Origin: Xenopus tropicalis
Lineage: Eukaryota > Chordata > Amphibia > Anura > Pipidae
DNA: 64,000 nt
Reading direction: 5' to 3'
Assembly (NCBI RefSeq): GCF_000004195.4
Contig: NC_030683.2
Span: 82,724,910 to 82,788,909 of the forward strand
The notes beneath the pieces are model-generated. The model had not been told where the DNA came from. It did not search any database and worked only from the letters and a program-made list of their open reading frames with translations. The position numbers and the translations under genes were made by a program. Positions within the stretch are counted from its first letter, which is position 1. Each line of letters begins with the position of its first letter. Positions 10,558-20,170 of this stretch are shown here, in pieces.

Positions 10558-11926
10558 ATAGATCCATACCTTTAGAACCTTGTTTCCTTTTTGTAAAATA
10601 TTAATTTCTAGTAAAATACATTGCTGTCAATGTCACTTTATAGAAGCCCACCAGAAATTCTCTGATACAGTATATCAGTTTGCAGTTAAAAACACAGTCC
10701 TTTATTACTTACAGTCATGGTACAAAGGAGTCAACCCCTTTACAATAATAAAGTGGCAAAGAGCAGCACTATAAATGGATTCTGATAGTACATTTATACA
10801 GCTTCCAGTAGTGTAATCCCAAAGGAATGTGTAGTGCATTTCTACAGTCTGGCACTAAATGATCCTTATATAAACAGATTAAAGAGATCTGTGTTATAAT
10901 AGCTGGCTATCTGTACAATTAGGACTCATCTGTGTAGGCTACATAATTGATATGTCACCCTGGACAGAAACAATTAATCCCAGCGGGGCTTTACTACTGA
11001 CTGTCAGTGCAACAGCCACTAGTAATTGTATAAACAAATGCCACCAATCAAATAATGGATTTGTAGGCCCATTGACAAAGATAGGGAAATGTGGTCCAGA
11101 GATATGTGTTTTTATTTACACAATCTACATGGATACAGGGCAGGAGTACAATAGCTGCTTCTAAGTGATTCCACATGCAGGTAAGACCGTCAGCAATGTA
11201 AACCTTATCCGATTTTATATTCTAGAGACACCACCGGTGCACTTCAATAATAAAGGTTTGTTCCTTGGAAGTCTTCAGTATAATAACAGGCCTTTATTGT
11301 ATAAATCACACCCTTTGCATTGCACAGAGCTTTATGCTGTGTGAGCCCCCTGCTGCACTACAATACGCGGCTGATGGCAAGCGACCCCTCTCTCTTTTGC
11401 TCTAATGCTGAACATCTCTGTTATTTGCAAGGTTTTCCCTCTAGAACTGCAAATAGATAAACTGCCTCCAACAGTGTTACATCAGTGCCCTATGCACCGC
11501 ACTGTGTCCCCATATCCTCCTGATTGCTTCTCTCTGCCAGCAAGCAGCACTTTTATATGTTAATATCATTGCTATGAAATCCCTGGAGTCCAGTCTCCGG
11601 CCTGTGATTTTCTTTCATCTTTCACTTTCAAATTAAACTTCCACAAAATCCTTCTCCCTATCCACCTCTATTTTATATTTTACAGTCACATTTTCCTCTT
11701 TCTCTTTCACACTAAAATATCAGTCCTTGTCCTGTGTAGTGTTTTGCCCTCACAGCAGATGCCCCGTATTCTTGATACCGTATGAACAAAAAACAAAGGT
11801 CTGTGCTCTACAAACATTACTTTTCTACAAACCTGCCCTATTATGTGGAACTTTCAACAAAACCTTATTAAGTTACAACAACAAAAAAAATTGCTTGGTA
11901 GATTTAAGAACAGTTAACAGTTAAAG
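10558..11926. other. Unique-looking non-coding DNA
   Basis: No gene or known repeat recognised. It could hold regulatory sequence (for example 11200-11600), but nothing decides this from the bases alone. Confidence 0.35.
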
Positions 11927-12070
11927 GGGAATATTACCTATTGGATGCTCAAGATACTGGGTAAAGTTTTACGTTTTAAGATTGGTTCACCCTTAATGTA
12001 GGTGTTCAGAGAACTCTGTTGCTCAGTCTGTGACATCATCCCCCCTGGCTACAGACTGGGGAGGAACCCG

Positions 12071-12160
12071 ATTGGCTGGATGCCCCAGTGCAGTGTTGGG
12101 AGGGAAAGGTGTGCCTAGGTTTGGAGCCAAAAATCAGGGGCGGCCCAGCAGTTTATAAAG
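12071..12160 (+). promoter_or_regulatory. Promoter-like cluster: CCAAT box, GC box, TATA box
   Basis: Within 90 bases lie an inverted CCAAT box (ATTGG, 12071-12075), a GC box (GGGGCGG, 12137-12143) and a TATA box (TATAAAG, 12154-12160), in canonical order. The surroundings (12000-12365) are the most GC-rich non-MITE part of this region. A pol II start would be expected near 12185, but no ORF or clear donor follows before LINE sequence begins at 12366. It could be a solo LTR promoter, another TE promoter or chance. Confidence 0.35.
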
Positions 12161-12365
12161 GGAGCCCCTGTTGTTTTGCCAGCAGTTGAGACAGATAGAT
12201 CCAGTAAGCAGTGACTGTAAAGACTGTGCCAGCTGTAAAGAGTGATCTGCTACACTGCGGTCAGATGCCTTAACCTTGCGGATCCCAGTGTGTGATCCAT
12301 CTGAGGGAAGGTATTGAAAGTCTTCTGTGTGTGTCCCCTGACAGGTGTTTCTCATGTGCATGCTA

Positions 12366-12966
12366 TGTAGATAACAAGCTGTCTAATTCCAGGCAGTGTC
12401 ATTCTGTGGCTACTAAAGCAAATAAAGTGCTGTCTTAAAAGGGCATTGACTCAAGGGATGAGAACATAATTTTGCCGCTTTATAGGTCCCTGGTAAGGCC
12501 TCATATTAATGAGCTGGAGAGAGTGCAGAGACATGCAACTAAACTGGTAAAGGGGATGGAAGATTTAAGCTATGAGGTTAGACTGTCGAGGTTGAGGTTG
12601 TTTTCTCTGGAAAAGAGGCGCTTGCGAGGGGACATGATTACTCTGTACAAGTACATTAGAGGGGATTATAGGCAGATAGGGGGAACAGAGCTTACAGTTG
12701 AAGCAGCGTAGGTGGTTTTCACAGTGAGGTTGTGGAATGCCCTTTCTAGTGATGTGGTAAGGGCAGATTCTGTTAATGCCTTTAAGAGGGGCCTGGATGA
12801 GTTCTTGAACAAGCATAGTATCCATGGCTATTGTGATACTAATATCTACAGTTAGTATTAGTGGTTGATAGTGTAGTATAGATTGGTAAGTATAGGTTTG
12901 TGTGTGCTGGCTTTACTTGGATGGGTTGAACTTCATGGGCTCTGGTCTTTTTTCAACCATATGTAA
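12366..12966 (+). mobile_element. CR1/L2-type LINE, 3' end
   Basis: The 3' part of a non-LTR retrotransposon. It begins at GTAGATAACAAGCTGTC (the same words occur at 33047) and includes the C-terminal end of the reverse transcriptase ORF. It ends in the 3' UTR TGGATGGGTTGAACTTCATG ... TTTTTTCAACC ... TATGTAACTAC. The same 3' UTR occurs at 27101-27300 and 33085-33285, which fixes the family. Confidence 0.9.
12466..12711 (+). pseudogene. LINE reverse transcriptase C-terminus
   Basis: The C-terminal tail of a CR1/L2-type reverse transcriptase, the region after the polymerase palm. About 80 residues are readable, including [26 protein letters not shown] and [20 protein letters not shown]; these are hallmark words of this clade's ORF2 tail. 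A short internal deletion between PHI and NELERVQ removed the usual PxLEYC..W.P segment. The full protein would be about 900 residues, so this is only a fragment and cannot function. Confidence 0.85.
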
Positions 12967-12969
12967 CTA

Positions 12970-13334
12970 CAGTATGTAACCTTTTGCAGCTTTCAAATGG
13001 GGGTCACTGACCCCAGCAGCCAAAAAACTATTGCTCTGTGAGGCTACAGTTTTATTATTATTTTTATAATTTTTTGGTATTTTTTTTATATTCAGGTCCT
13101 CTCCAATCCATATATCAGTCTTTCATTCTAACCACACCATGGTTGCTAAGGTAATTTGTATCCTAGCAACCAAATAGCTGCTGAAACACCAAATGGCAGA
13201 GCTACTAAACAAAAACTGAAATGATGAAAAAAAACTACAAATAATAAAAAATAAAGACCGATTGCAAATTGTCTCAGAATATTCATCTGTACACCATACT
13301 AAAAGTTCAACTCAAAGATGAACTACCCCTTTAA
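12970..13334. mobile_element. T2-type MITE, left-truncated (TTAAAGGGGTGGTTCACC family)
   Basis: The interior GGGGGTCACTGACCCC, GCTCTGTGAGGCTACA and TGGTTGCTAAGGTAAT and the right end GATGAACTACCCCTTTAA match 29984-30313. The left TIR is missing where the LINE tail abuts. The right TTAA is shared with the next element. Confidence 0.8.
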
Positions 13335-13980
13335 GTTAACCTTCATTTTTTTATAGAATGGCCAGTTCTTAGCAACTTTTCAATTGGCCTTTATTTTTTA
13401 TTGTTTTTAAACTATTTGCTTTCCTCTTCTGACTTTCTTTAAATTTCAAAAGGGGGTCACAGACTTTGCCAAAATCATTGCTCATTGAGACAAAAGTTAC
13501 TGTTTCCTTTTATTACTCAGCCTTCTATTCAGAACCACTCCTATTTGTATTCCCCTTTCTCATTCAAACGAATTTGGACCCTAGCCACCATTTAGCTCCA
13601 AATATTCAGTTGTTGAATATAAAGCTAAATAATTAAAAAACTCACAAATATAGATAAAGCCTCTGCAAATAACTGCAAATAACTTCAACTCACTTATCAC
13701 ATTTAACATAGAAAACTGCATTAAAGCATCTCATCTAATGAAAGAGTTTATTTCTGAGGCCTCATGTGAACAATGGTGGTATTGCATGCTCTTGGAAAGG
13801 TTAAATGAGTTTAATGACTTTAGATAATACAGTTTCTTCAGTTTATCTCATGATGAATTTAACACTCAGATCCAAGTGGCTTCATCTCTAATGAAAAATG
13901 AAGACCAATGGGAAATTGTTTAAGAATATCACTCTCTACAACATACTAAAAGTTAATTTGAAGGTGAACAACCCCTTTAA
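13331..13980. mobile_element. T2-type MITE, same family, with extra internal sequence
   Basis: Begins TTAAGTTAACCTTCATT and ends GAAGGTGAACAACCCCTTTAA (13977-13980 is TTAA). The interior carries GGGGGTCACAGAC and GCTAAATAATTAAAAAACTC like its neighbour. It has about 230 bases (roughly 13680-13900) absent from the other copies, so a further insertion is likely. Confidence 0.75.
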
Positions 13981-14105
13981 CAAAAAAGAGCAACTGCATA
14001 TAGTATATATTGAGGTAACTTTATTTTAGGTGCAATAATAAGCAAGCTTCTGCTTTTAATCTCTAAATTAAATCTCTAAATGTTAGAGGGGATATTTACC
14101 AGTTA

Positions 14106-14401
14106 GGGCTGTGGCAGATGGGGAGACTATTTGCCCGCAACATATCTCCCTTGTCTCCCCGAAACACCATCCCACGGGCAAGTATGTAAATCGCCGGTGG
14201 GATGGTATATGCGGCGCCATGATTTCTCCCAAATTGCGGAAGTTTCCTCTCTTCCGCGATTTCAGGGAAATTGCAGCGCTGCATATGCCATCCCACCGGC
14301 GATTTACATACTCGCTGGTGGCATGGTATTTCGGGGAGATTAGTCGCCCGCGACAAGGGAGATTTGTCGTGGAAGACTAGTCTCCCCGTCTGCCACAGCC
14401 C
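14106..14401. mobile_element. PIF/Harbinger-like palindromic MITE
   Basis: A 296-bp element with long TIRs: left GGGCTGTGGCAGATGGGGAG, right its inverse ending CTGCCACAGCCC. The 3-bp duplication TTA flanks it (14103-14105, 14402-14404), as known for PIF/Harbinger. CATCCCACCGGCGATTTACA-type blocks recur in both arms. A related copy is at 60097-60383. Open frames here on both strands are by-products of the palindrome. Confidence 0.9.
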
Positions 14402-14404
14402 TTA

Positions 14405-15655
14405 GTGCTCATTCAGCAAGCACTTCTCCCCCACTCTGGTTGCAGTCTGCACCTTGCACTGGATAAAAATATCAGGGGCCACAGGCCAGCCCTGTCCTTA
14501 CCAGCTGCCATTTGGCAGCCATTTAGAACAGTTCCCCTTTGCAGCATGTATCCTCTGCTTTTCACAAGCTTGCACTGAACATTATTAAAGAAAAATCTGC
14601 TGCCCCCCAAACTTGTACCACCTTAGGCTTTAGCCTTTGCTTTAATCCACTCCTGTATATGTGCGGGAAGCTCTAGCTAAAAATATCTACTTAAAAAGTC
14701 ATAACGTAGACCTGTAGGTTGGAAGGCTTATTAGTTGCTTATGTCACTCATTTGTCACAAGTGCCATGCATGCTACCTCTAATCTAACGTTCTGTATGTT
14801 TCACTGACTGCTGCTCTAACCTTACAGTTTTCTGAGATTCCATCACAATAAACCAGCGATAACCTTGTTAAACCTGATTTCACGCTTGCTTTTCACCTGT
14901 TGGGTTTTTTTGCGTGTAAATTTCAAATAGCAAACTGAAATATAGCAACTTAATGTTGATGAGTTTGGAAGTAATCATCTTGAAATGCCTAAACAATGCA
15001 GCACTCTTTTATCTGAAAGTAATTTGTACAATAAACATTCCTGGAGTGTTCTCATTGGTCTCAGGATTTACCGCTCATCATCGCCCATTCATTGAGCTTG
15101 CTACAAGGTAACACACAGAGGACACAAAGTGCCGCAGTGACATTCACAGACTGTGTTCCTGCTCCATTGTCTTGGCAGACTCATTGTCCTGCACGAGCCT
15201 CATACTGCATCATTGTACCATCAAATCTCTGTGCTGCCCTTCAAATGTGTGAATGGGAGACTGTCTGCCGGGACCACGTTCATTGTCACCTTATCTGGGG
15301 CTCTCTCCGCTCCCGACATCTTATCTTCTCCACCCAACCTTCCTTGAGAAGGAGAAACACAAATTAAGAGGTTGAAGACTTTGATGTGTTAACCCATCAC
15401 TCTCAAGGGCAGCAAAGCTCTTTTAAATTAATGCTGGGGGCCTAACAGCAATTATTCAAGGGAAATGCACGTTACTACACTAGTTTCTCTTACACAACAT
15501 TGGCTCTTCAAACTTTTCAACACCTTTCTCTTTGTGTTGCACACTGAAAAGCCCCAAAGATCAGCAGCCAGATGGTGAATGCATATGTATATTTTGAGAA
15601 CATAATTACAGGTGTCTTTGTATAATATAAATGTAAGTAAGTACAAGCACAAGAA
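14405..15655. other. Unique-looking DNA; possible conserved element at 15010-15450
   Basis: No gene and no repeat. 15010-15450 is relatively GC-balanced, repeat-free and dense in short motifs (CTCATTGGTC, CTTATCTGGGGC, TTAAATTAATGC), a look typical of conserved enhancers in vertebrate introns. This is inference only. Confidence 0.3.
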
Positions 15656-15657
15656 GT

Positions 15658-15661
<4 letters not shown>

Positions 15662-15692
<31 letters not shown>

Positions 15693-15770
15693 TAATTTGT
15701 TGTTTGCATTTGTTTACTCAAATTTTGTAAGTAGATTTTGATGCTTGGTATATATATGTATATATATAGA
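15662..15770. repeat. (TA)n microsatellite
   Basis: An uninterrupted run of TA from about 15662 to 15691, and a second TATATATG/TATATATA run near 15750-15770. A long tyrosine/isoleucine-rich minus-strand frame across it is an artefact. Confidence 0.9.
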
Positions 15771-15774
15771 AAGT

Positions 15775-16100
15775 TCAAAATGATCAGCACTCACGAAACA
15801 AGTAATTACTGAATGCCTGGGTGCAGTCCTCATCAGCGTGGATAGTAGAAAACATGGATCGCATCATACAGGACTTATGACGAAAATATTCAGTGATTTA
15901 TTAGGTGTAAAGCACAAGAACTGACGTTTCGGCCACAACAGCAGCCTTTTTCAAAGTTACACGTAAGCAAACAAGCAAGACTTAAATACCCAGTGTGACA
16001 GGAAACCAGATAGTGACATGAAAACATGACGTATACATTACAGTGCAGAAAATGAATTGAATAAAATCCCTTTCACATTATAAAATGCGTATAATAAAGA
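15775..16100 (-). mobile_element. Penelope-like element fragment, non-coding end
   Basis: On the minus strand it carries words typical of the repeated ends of Penelope-like elements: GGCCGAAACGTCAG, GATGAGGACTGCACCCAG, TTACTTGTTTCGTGAGTGCT. No reverse transcriptase or GIY-YIG ORF is present. The rest up to about 16363 may belong to the same insertion. It is a different subfamily from the copy at 43335-44690. Confidence 0.6.
15919..15958 (-). ncRNA. Hammerhead-related motif in a Penelope-like fragment
   Basis: Minus strand: stem I AACT/AGTT, core strand TTGAAAAA, stem II GGCTGC/GTGGCC with loop TGTT, then GAAAC and GTC. The architecture equals that at 43379-43422, but two core bases expected to be essential differ (C3 is T, G8 is A). 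It is probably a relic, or an inactive variant. Confidence 0.45.
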
Positions 16101-16364
16101 ATGTGTCACAATTCTTTCATCGCATAATTAATTATAACTCGCTCTCTCTCTTAGGACCCGGGGCACTGTTAGTAGACTACATATATTTTACGTTAATTTC
16201 ATTGACCAGTTTTTTTATAAAGTTAATCAGTATGGAGTCACAAAGATAGTTATAATCCAAACGGATATCGTAAACAATATGCGCTGCATCTCCCTGCATT
16301 TACATTTACAATGCGCTGTGTAGTCTCAAAAATATTAAACTGTTTATTAATCATTAGTAATTTT

Positions 16365-16411
16365 GTATGTAACGAATGCTAGGTATAACTATGTGTGTGT
16401 CTATATATATA
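16365..16411. repeat. Left arm of a palindrome split by a Tc1 element
   Basis: GTAACGAATGCTAGGTATAA, then CTATGTGTGTGTCTATATA. The inverse is found at about 18058-18100, beyond the Tc1 element. AGGTCTAACTATGTGTGTG recurs directly at about 16417. Confidence 0.8.
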
Positions 16412-16443
16412 TGCATAGGTCTAACTATGTGTGTGTCTATATA

Positions 16444-16647
16444 CAGGTCCTTTTCAAAAAATTAGCATATTGTGATAAAGTTCATTATTTTCTGTAATGT
16501 ACTGATAAACATTAGACTTTCATATATTTTAGATACATTACACACAACTGAAGTAGTTCAAGCCTTTTCTTGTTTTAATATTGATGATTGTGGCATACAG
16601 CTCATGAAAACCCAAAATTCCTATCTCAAAAAATTAGCATATTTCAT
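16444..16647. repeat. Left TIR of the Tc1/mariner element
   Basis: Near-perfect inverse of 17822-18024. AAAAAATTAGCATAT occurs near 16456 and near 16628. Confidence 0.95.
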
Positions 16648-16719
16648 CCGCCCAATAAAAGAAAAGTGTTTTTAATACAAAAAAAGTCAACCTTCAAATA
16701 ATTATGTTCAGTTATGCAT

Positions 16720-17696
16720 TCAATACTTGGTCGGGAATCCTTTTGCAGAAATGACTGCTTCAATGTGGCGTGGCATGGAGGCAATCAGCCTGTGGCACTG
16801 CTGAGGTGTTATGGAGGCCCAGGATGCTTCAATAGCAGCCTTAAGCTCATCCAGAGTGTTGGGTCTTGTGTCTCTCAACTTTCTCTTCACAATATCCCAC
16901 AGATTCTCTATGGGGTTCAGGTCAGGAGAGTTGGCAGGCCAATTGAGCACAGTAATACCATGGTCAGTAAACCATTTACCAGTGGTTTTGGCACTGTGAG
17001 CAGGTGCCAGGTCATGCTGAAAAATGAAATCTTCATCTCCATAAAGCTTTTCAGCAGATGGAAGCATGAAGTGCTCCAAAATCTCCTGATAGCTAGCTGC
17101 ATTGACCCTGCCCTTGATAAAACACAGTGGACCAACACCAGCAGCTGACATGGCACCCCAGACCATCACTGACTGTGGGTACTTGACACTGGACTTCAGG
17201 CATTTTGGCATTTCCCTCTCCCCAGTCTTCCTCCAGACTCTGGCACCTTGATTTCCGAATGACATACTTTGGACCACTGAGCAACAGTCCAGTGCTGCTT
17301 CTCTGTAGCCCAGGTCAGGCGCTTCTGCCGCTGTTTCTGGTTCAAAAGTGGCTTGACCTGGGGAATGCAGCACCTGTAGCCCATTTCCTGCACACGCCTG
17401 TACACGGTGGCTCTGGATGTTTCTACTCCAGACTCAGTCCACTGCTTCCGCAGGTCCCCCAAGGTCAGGAATCGGTCCTTCTCCACAATCTTCCTCAGGG
17501 CCCAGTCACCTCTTCTCGTTGTGCAGCGTTTTCTGCCACACTTTTTCCTTCCCACAGACTACCCACTGAGGTGCCTTGATACAGCACTCTGGGAACAGCC
17601 TATTTGTTCAGAAATTTCTTTTTGTGTCTTACCCTCTTGCTTGAGGGTGTCAATGATGGCCTTCTGGACAGCAGTCAGGTCGGCAGTCTTACCCAT
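16720..17696 (-). pseudogene. Tc1/mariner transposase, catalytic residue deleted
   Basis: From the minus-strand ATG at 17696 it reads MGKTADLTAVQKAIIDTLKQ, a helix-turn-helix ending CSQSAVSRHLSG. A TAG follows, then SVGRKKCGRKRCTTRRGD (basic hinge) and a second DNA-binding half (SRATVYRRVQEMGYRC). After WTVAQWSKV about 30 bases are missing with loss of frame, removing the SDESKF-type segment that carries the first catalytic Asp. Downstream, in another frame, are VMVWGAMSAAGVGPL, FQHDLAPAHSAKT (second Asp) and [11 protein letters not shown] (final acidic residue), ending AKGFPTKY at 16720. About 330 codons match the family. One nonsense codon and the deletion make it unable to catalyse transposition, though it could still be mobilised in trans through its TIRs. 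Confidence 0.95.
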
Positions 17697-17821
17697 GATT
17701 GCGGTTTTGAGTAATGAACCAGGCTGGGAGTTTTTAAAAGCCTCAGGAATCTTTTGCAGGTTTTTAGAGTTAATTTGTTGATTCAGATGATTAGGTTAAT
17801 AGCTCGTTTAGAGAACCTTTT

Positions 17822-18024
17822 CATGATATGCTAATTTTTTGAGATAGGAATTTTGGGTTTTCATGAGCTGTATGCCACAATCATCAATATTAAAACAAGA
17901 AAAGGCTTGAACTACTTCAGTTGTGTGTAATGAATCTAAAATATATGAAAGTCTAATGTTTATCAGTACATTACAGAAAATAATGAACTTTATCACAATA
18001 TGCTAATTTTTTGAAAAGGACCTG
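17822..18024. repeat. Right TIR of the Tc1/mariner element
   Basis: Near-perfect inverse of 16444-16647, differing at only a few positions. Confidence 0.95.
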
Positions 18025-18057
18025 TATATATATATATATGCGTATATATATATATAT

Positions 18058-18100
18058 ATATAGACACACACATAGTTAGACCTAGCATTCGTTAGATACA
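18058..18100. repeat. Right arm of the palindrome split by the Tc1 element
   Basis: TATAGACACACACATAGTTA then GACCTAGCATTCGTTA, the inverse of 16365-16411. A (TA)n tract (18025-18060) lies between it and the transposon. Confidence 0.8.
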
Positions 18101-18542
18101 ATACCTAAATAGAGACTACTTGGAGATGGTGACTGAGCTCATTTAACCGAAATAAGTATTATACCATCTGAAGCGTTTTTGTTGAGAGCATGCATTCTTC
18201 AGATGGTTCTACAGTGAGCTGGTGCAGTTGACTGACAGCATTTTGTACACTTATAAGATGCCATTATGACCTCTTTGTGTGCTATCACTGAATGTGACAG
18301 ACATATCATGCATTAGAGGCTCATTTAGCTCAGCTGTACCAATACTGCAGTATGTTATTTTAGGGCCATTATACTCTTGGGAAGCCCGAACAGGCAGCTA
18401 AGCTGAGAATGTATGGAAGCTAGATTCTATGGAATTTTACACTTTTACAGATTGCTATGTAAGTAGCATCCTCAATAGCGAATCTGTAAATTAAACTTGA
18501 TTACCAAAGTTGCGCTATCAAGCTGAGCACCTCTGTATACCG
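18101..18542. other. Unassigned non-coding DNA
   Basis: No gene or repeat family recognised. Confidence 0.4.
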
Positions 18543-18816
18543 AACAGGTATGGGATCCATTATCCAAAAACCCATTATCCAGAAAGTTTCAAATTAGGGA
18601 AATCCTATCTCCAATAGACTCCATTATAAACTAATAATTAAAACTTTTTAAATGTTTTTCTGTAATAATAAAACAGTACCTTGTATTTGATCCTAAGATG
18701 TAATTAATCAAACAACCCTGGGTTTAATTAATATTGAAATGATTTTTCAGTAGACTTATGATATAGAGATCCAATTTACAAATTACAAATTCTGGATAAC
18801 AGGTCCCATACCTGTA
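18543..18816 (+). mobile_element. TACAGGTATGGGA-family repeat, complete
   Basis: The left end CAGGTATGGGATCCATTATC and right end GATAACAGGTCCCATACCTG are mutually inverted. The interior has ACAGTACCTTGTATTTGATC and GTAGACTTATG. Short, non-coding DNA-transposon-like repeat; other copies at 9846, 49271 and 54552. Confidence 0.88.
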
Positions 18817-19293
18817 TTTGTATATACAACTTTTGCAGTAACCATTAATGCTTATCAGACTAAGTTCAATTATTTTGCAATTATGGTTTCAGTACAGTTC
18901 TTGTCCCATAGATAAAGATTTACTAATACACTGTTCTTGACATCTTATGCAGCGGGGTGTTAACGTTACATTATGCAGACAATGGCCTGCTTAGGCTGCT
19001 GTTCTTATGTGAAGCACAACATTTTTTTGTGTTTGCTTTCAGTTAACCAAAATGAACATTAATCAGCTTGCCCATATTAACTGGTGATGTATCTTAATAC
19101 AACCTCCAGCACTATGTGACTGTGAATTTCACTTACAAGTTGTGACAAGTGAACTTTTTTATTGAATCCACTCAAGGAAAAAAAATAATAGAATAGATTT
19201 TAGCCTGGGCATTATCTGCAAGGAGTTTGGATATTTTCCATACACTTGTATGGCTTCCTTATCATCCCACACAACACATACAGGCAGGTTTGG
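18817..19293. other. Unassigned non-coding DNA
   Basis: No gene or repeat family recognised. Confidence 0.4.
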
Positions 19294-19440
19294 CTGGTGA
19301 ATTTTTTAATGCGATTGTGACTTTTTCCTTTTTTTGTCACTGAAAATTTTTGTAGCAGTTTAGCAAGAAAAAATCTCCCATGGCAAAATGCAGAATTTCG
19401 CAGTGAATCCATGCCCGGGGAAAAAATTCACTCATCACTA
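19294..19440. mobile_element. hAT-like MITE, right-end fragment
   Basis: The right end TTCACTCATCACTA, preceded by GAATTTCGCAGTGAATCCAT and CATGGCAAAATGC, matches the right part of the 33799-34176 element. The left TIR is absent. The sequence after it is CTGGTGAG, and CTGGTGA also occurs at 19294-19300, which may be a TSD around an internally deleted copy. Confidence 0.65.
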
Positions 19441-19643
19441 CTGGTGAGATAGGGTAGCTCCACACTGACTGCTGGCCTGCATGAGGCTCTTCTTGGAGTA
19501 AAACTGTGTCTCTGGGCTTCTAAAACTTGCCCCCAAGCCAGAAATTTAAAAATGGCACCTACTTTGAGGCCACTGGAAGCAACATCAAAGGGGGTAGTGA
19601 AGAAAAAATGTTGCCCCTGAGCCACTGGTTGGGGATCACTGGC
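19441..19643. repeat. Dispersed repeat ending GAGCCACTGGTTGGGGATCAC
   Basis: Contains GCATGAGGCTCTT, CTAAAACTTGCC and GGCCACTGGAAGCAACATC, and ends GTTGCCCCTGAGCCACTGG before GGGGATCACT. The same tail is at 49075-49270. It is a common Xenopus repeat; I cannot name its class. Confidence 0.7.
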
Positions 19644-20170
19644 TTAAAGTGGACCTGTCACCCAGACATAAAAAGCTGTATAATAAAAGCCCTTTTCAAA
19701 TTAAACATGAAAACCAAAATCATTTTTTTATTACCACATCCATACCCATTATAAAAGCATTTACAATTCCCAGCTGACAGTCATATATTGCCTGCCCCGC
19801 CTCTATGCATAGAGGTGTGGCAGACAGTTACTTTCCCTTTCAATTCAGAACTTCTTAGATGTTGCTGCCCTCCTCACATTGCCCTACCCTCCTCACCATG
19901 TAATTTTGTAACATGGACAGTGCATGGACATGGGCATTAGGTCCCCCCATACTGGCACAGAAACAAGAATTTGGCGTAATGCAATGCCTGCTTTAATAAC
20001 AGTGTCCACAAAATGGTGCCTGTCTGCTTTCTGCAATTGTGAATTCCAAGGCTGAAGAAAATAAGATTAAAATAATTTATATAGTGTAAGTAAAGTTTAC
20101 TTTGCTTGACAAACACAAAAGAAAACAATTTAGAATTATTTCTTAAAGTGACAGGTCAGGTCCCCTTTAA
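19644..20170 (+). mobile_element. T2-type MITE (TTAAAGTGGACCTG family), complete
   Basis: Starts TTAAAGTGGACCTGTCACCC and ends GTGACAGGTCAGGTCCCCTTTAA, with TTAA at 19644-19647 and 20167-20170. The interior includes CATAGAGGTGTGGCAGACAG, AACTTCTTAGATGTTGCTG and GTGTCCACAAAATGG. No coding capacity. Confidence 0.9.

Larger units (their letters stand above)
16444..18024 (-). mobile_element. Tc1/mariner transposon with about 205-bp TIRs
   Basis: A 1581-bp element starting CAGGTCCTTTTCAAAAAATT and ending with the inverse, TTTTTTGAAAAGGACCTG, flanked by TA on both sides (16442-16443, 18025-18026). The TIRs (16444-16647 and 17822-18024) are almost identical. Each TIR repeats the word AAAAAATTAGCATAT at its outer and inner ends, which could be two transposase-binding sites, as known for long-TIR Tc1/mariner elements. 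The transposase lies on the minus strand. The insertion sits in a TA-rich palindrome centre. Well-matched TIRs suggest a younger insertion than the one at 2918. Confidence 0.95.

Noticed and set aside
12004..12361. Possible solo LTR with ATGTAG flanking repeats
   Set aside because: The right-hand ATGTAG overlaps LINE sequence (GTAGATAAC is found at 33047 too) and the ends are not flush TG...CA.
14096..14380. Three overlapping ORFs of 70-89 residues on both strands
   Set aside because: They are by-products of the palindromic Harbinger MITE; the arms encode near-mirror peptides.
15452..15790. 112-residue minus-strand ORF rich in Tyr and Ile
   Set aside because: It runs through the (TA)n microsatellite; the translation is repeat-driven with no protein signature.
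16714..17781. Several plus-strand ORFs over 60-144 codons
   Set aside because: They are antisense shadows of the Tc1/mariner transposase.
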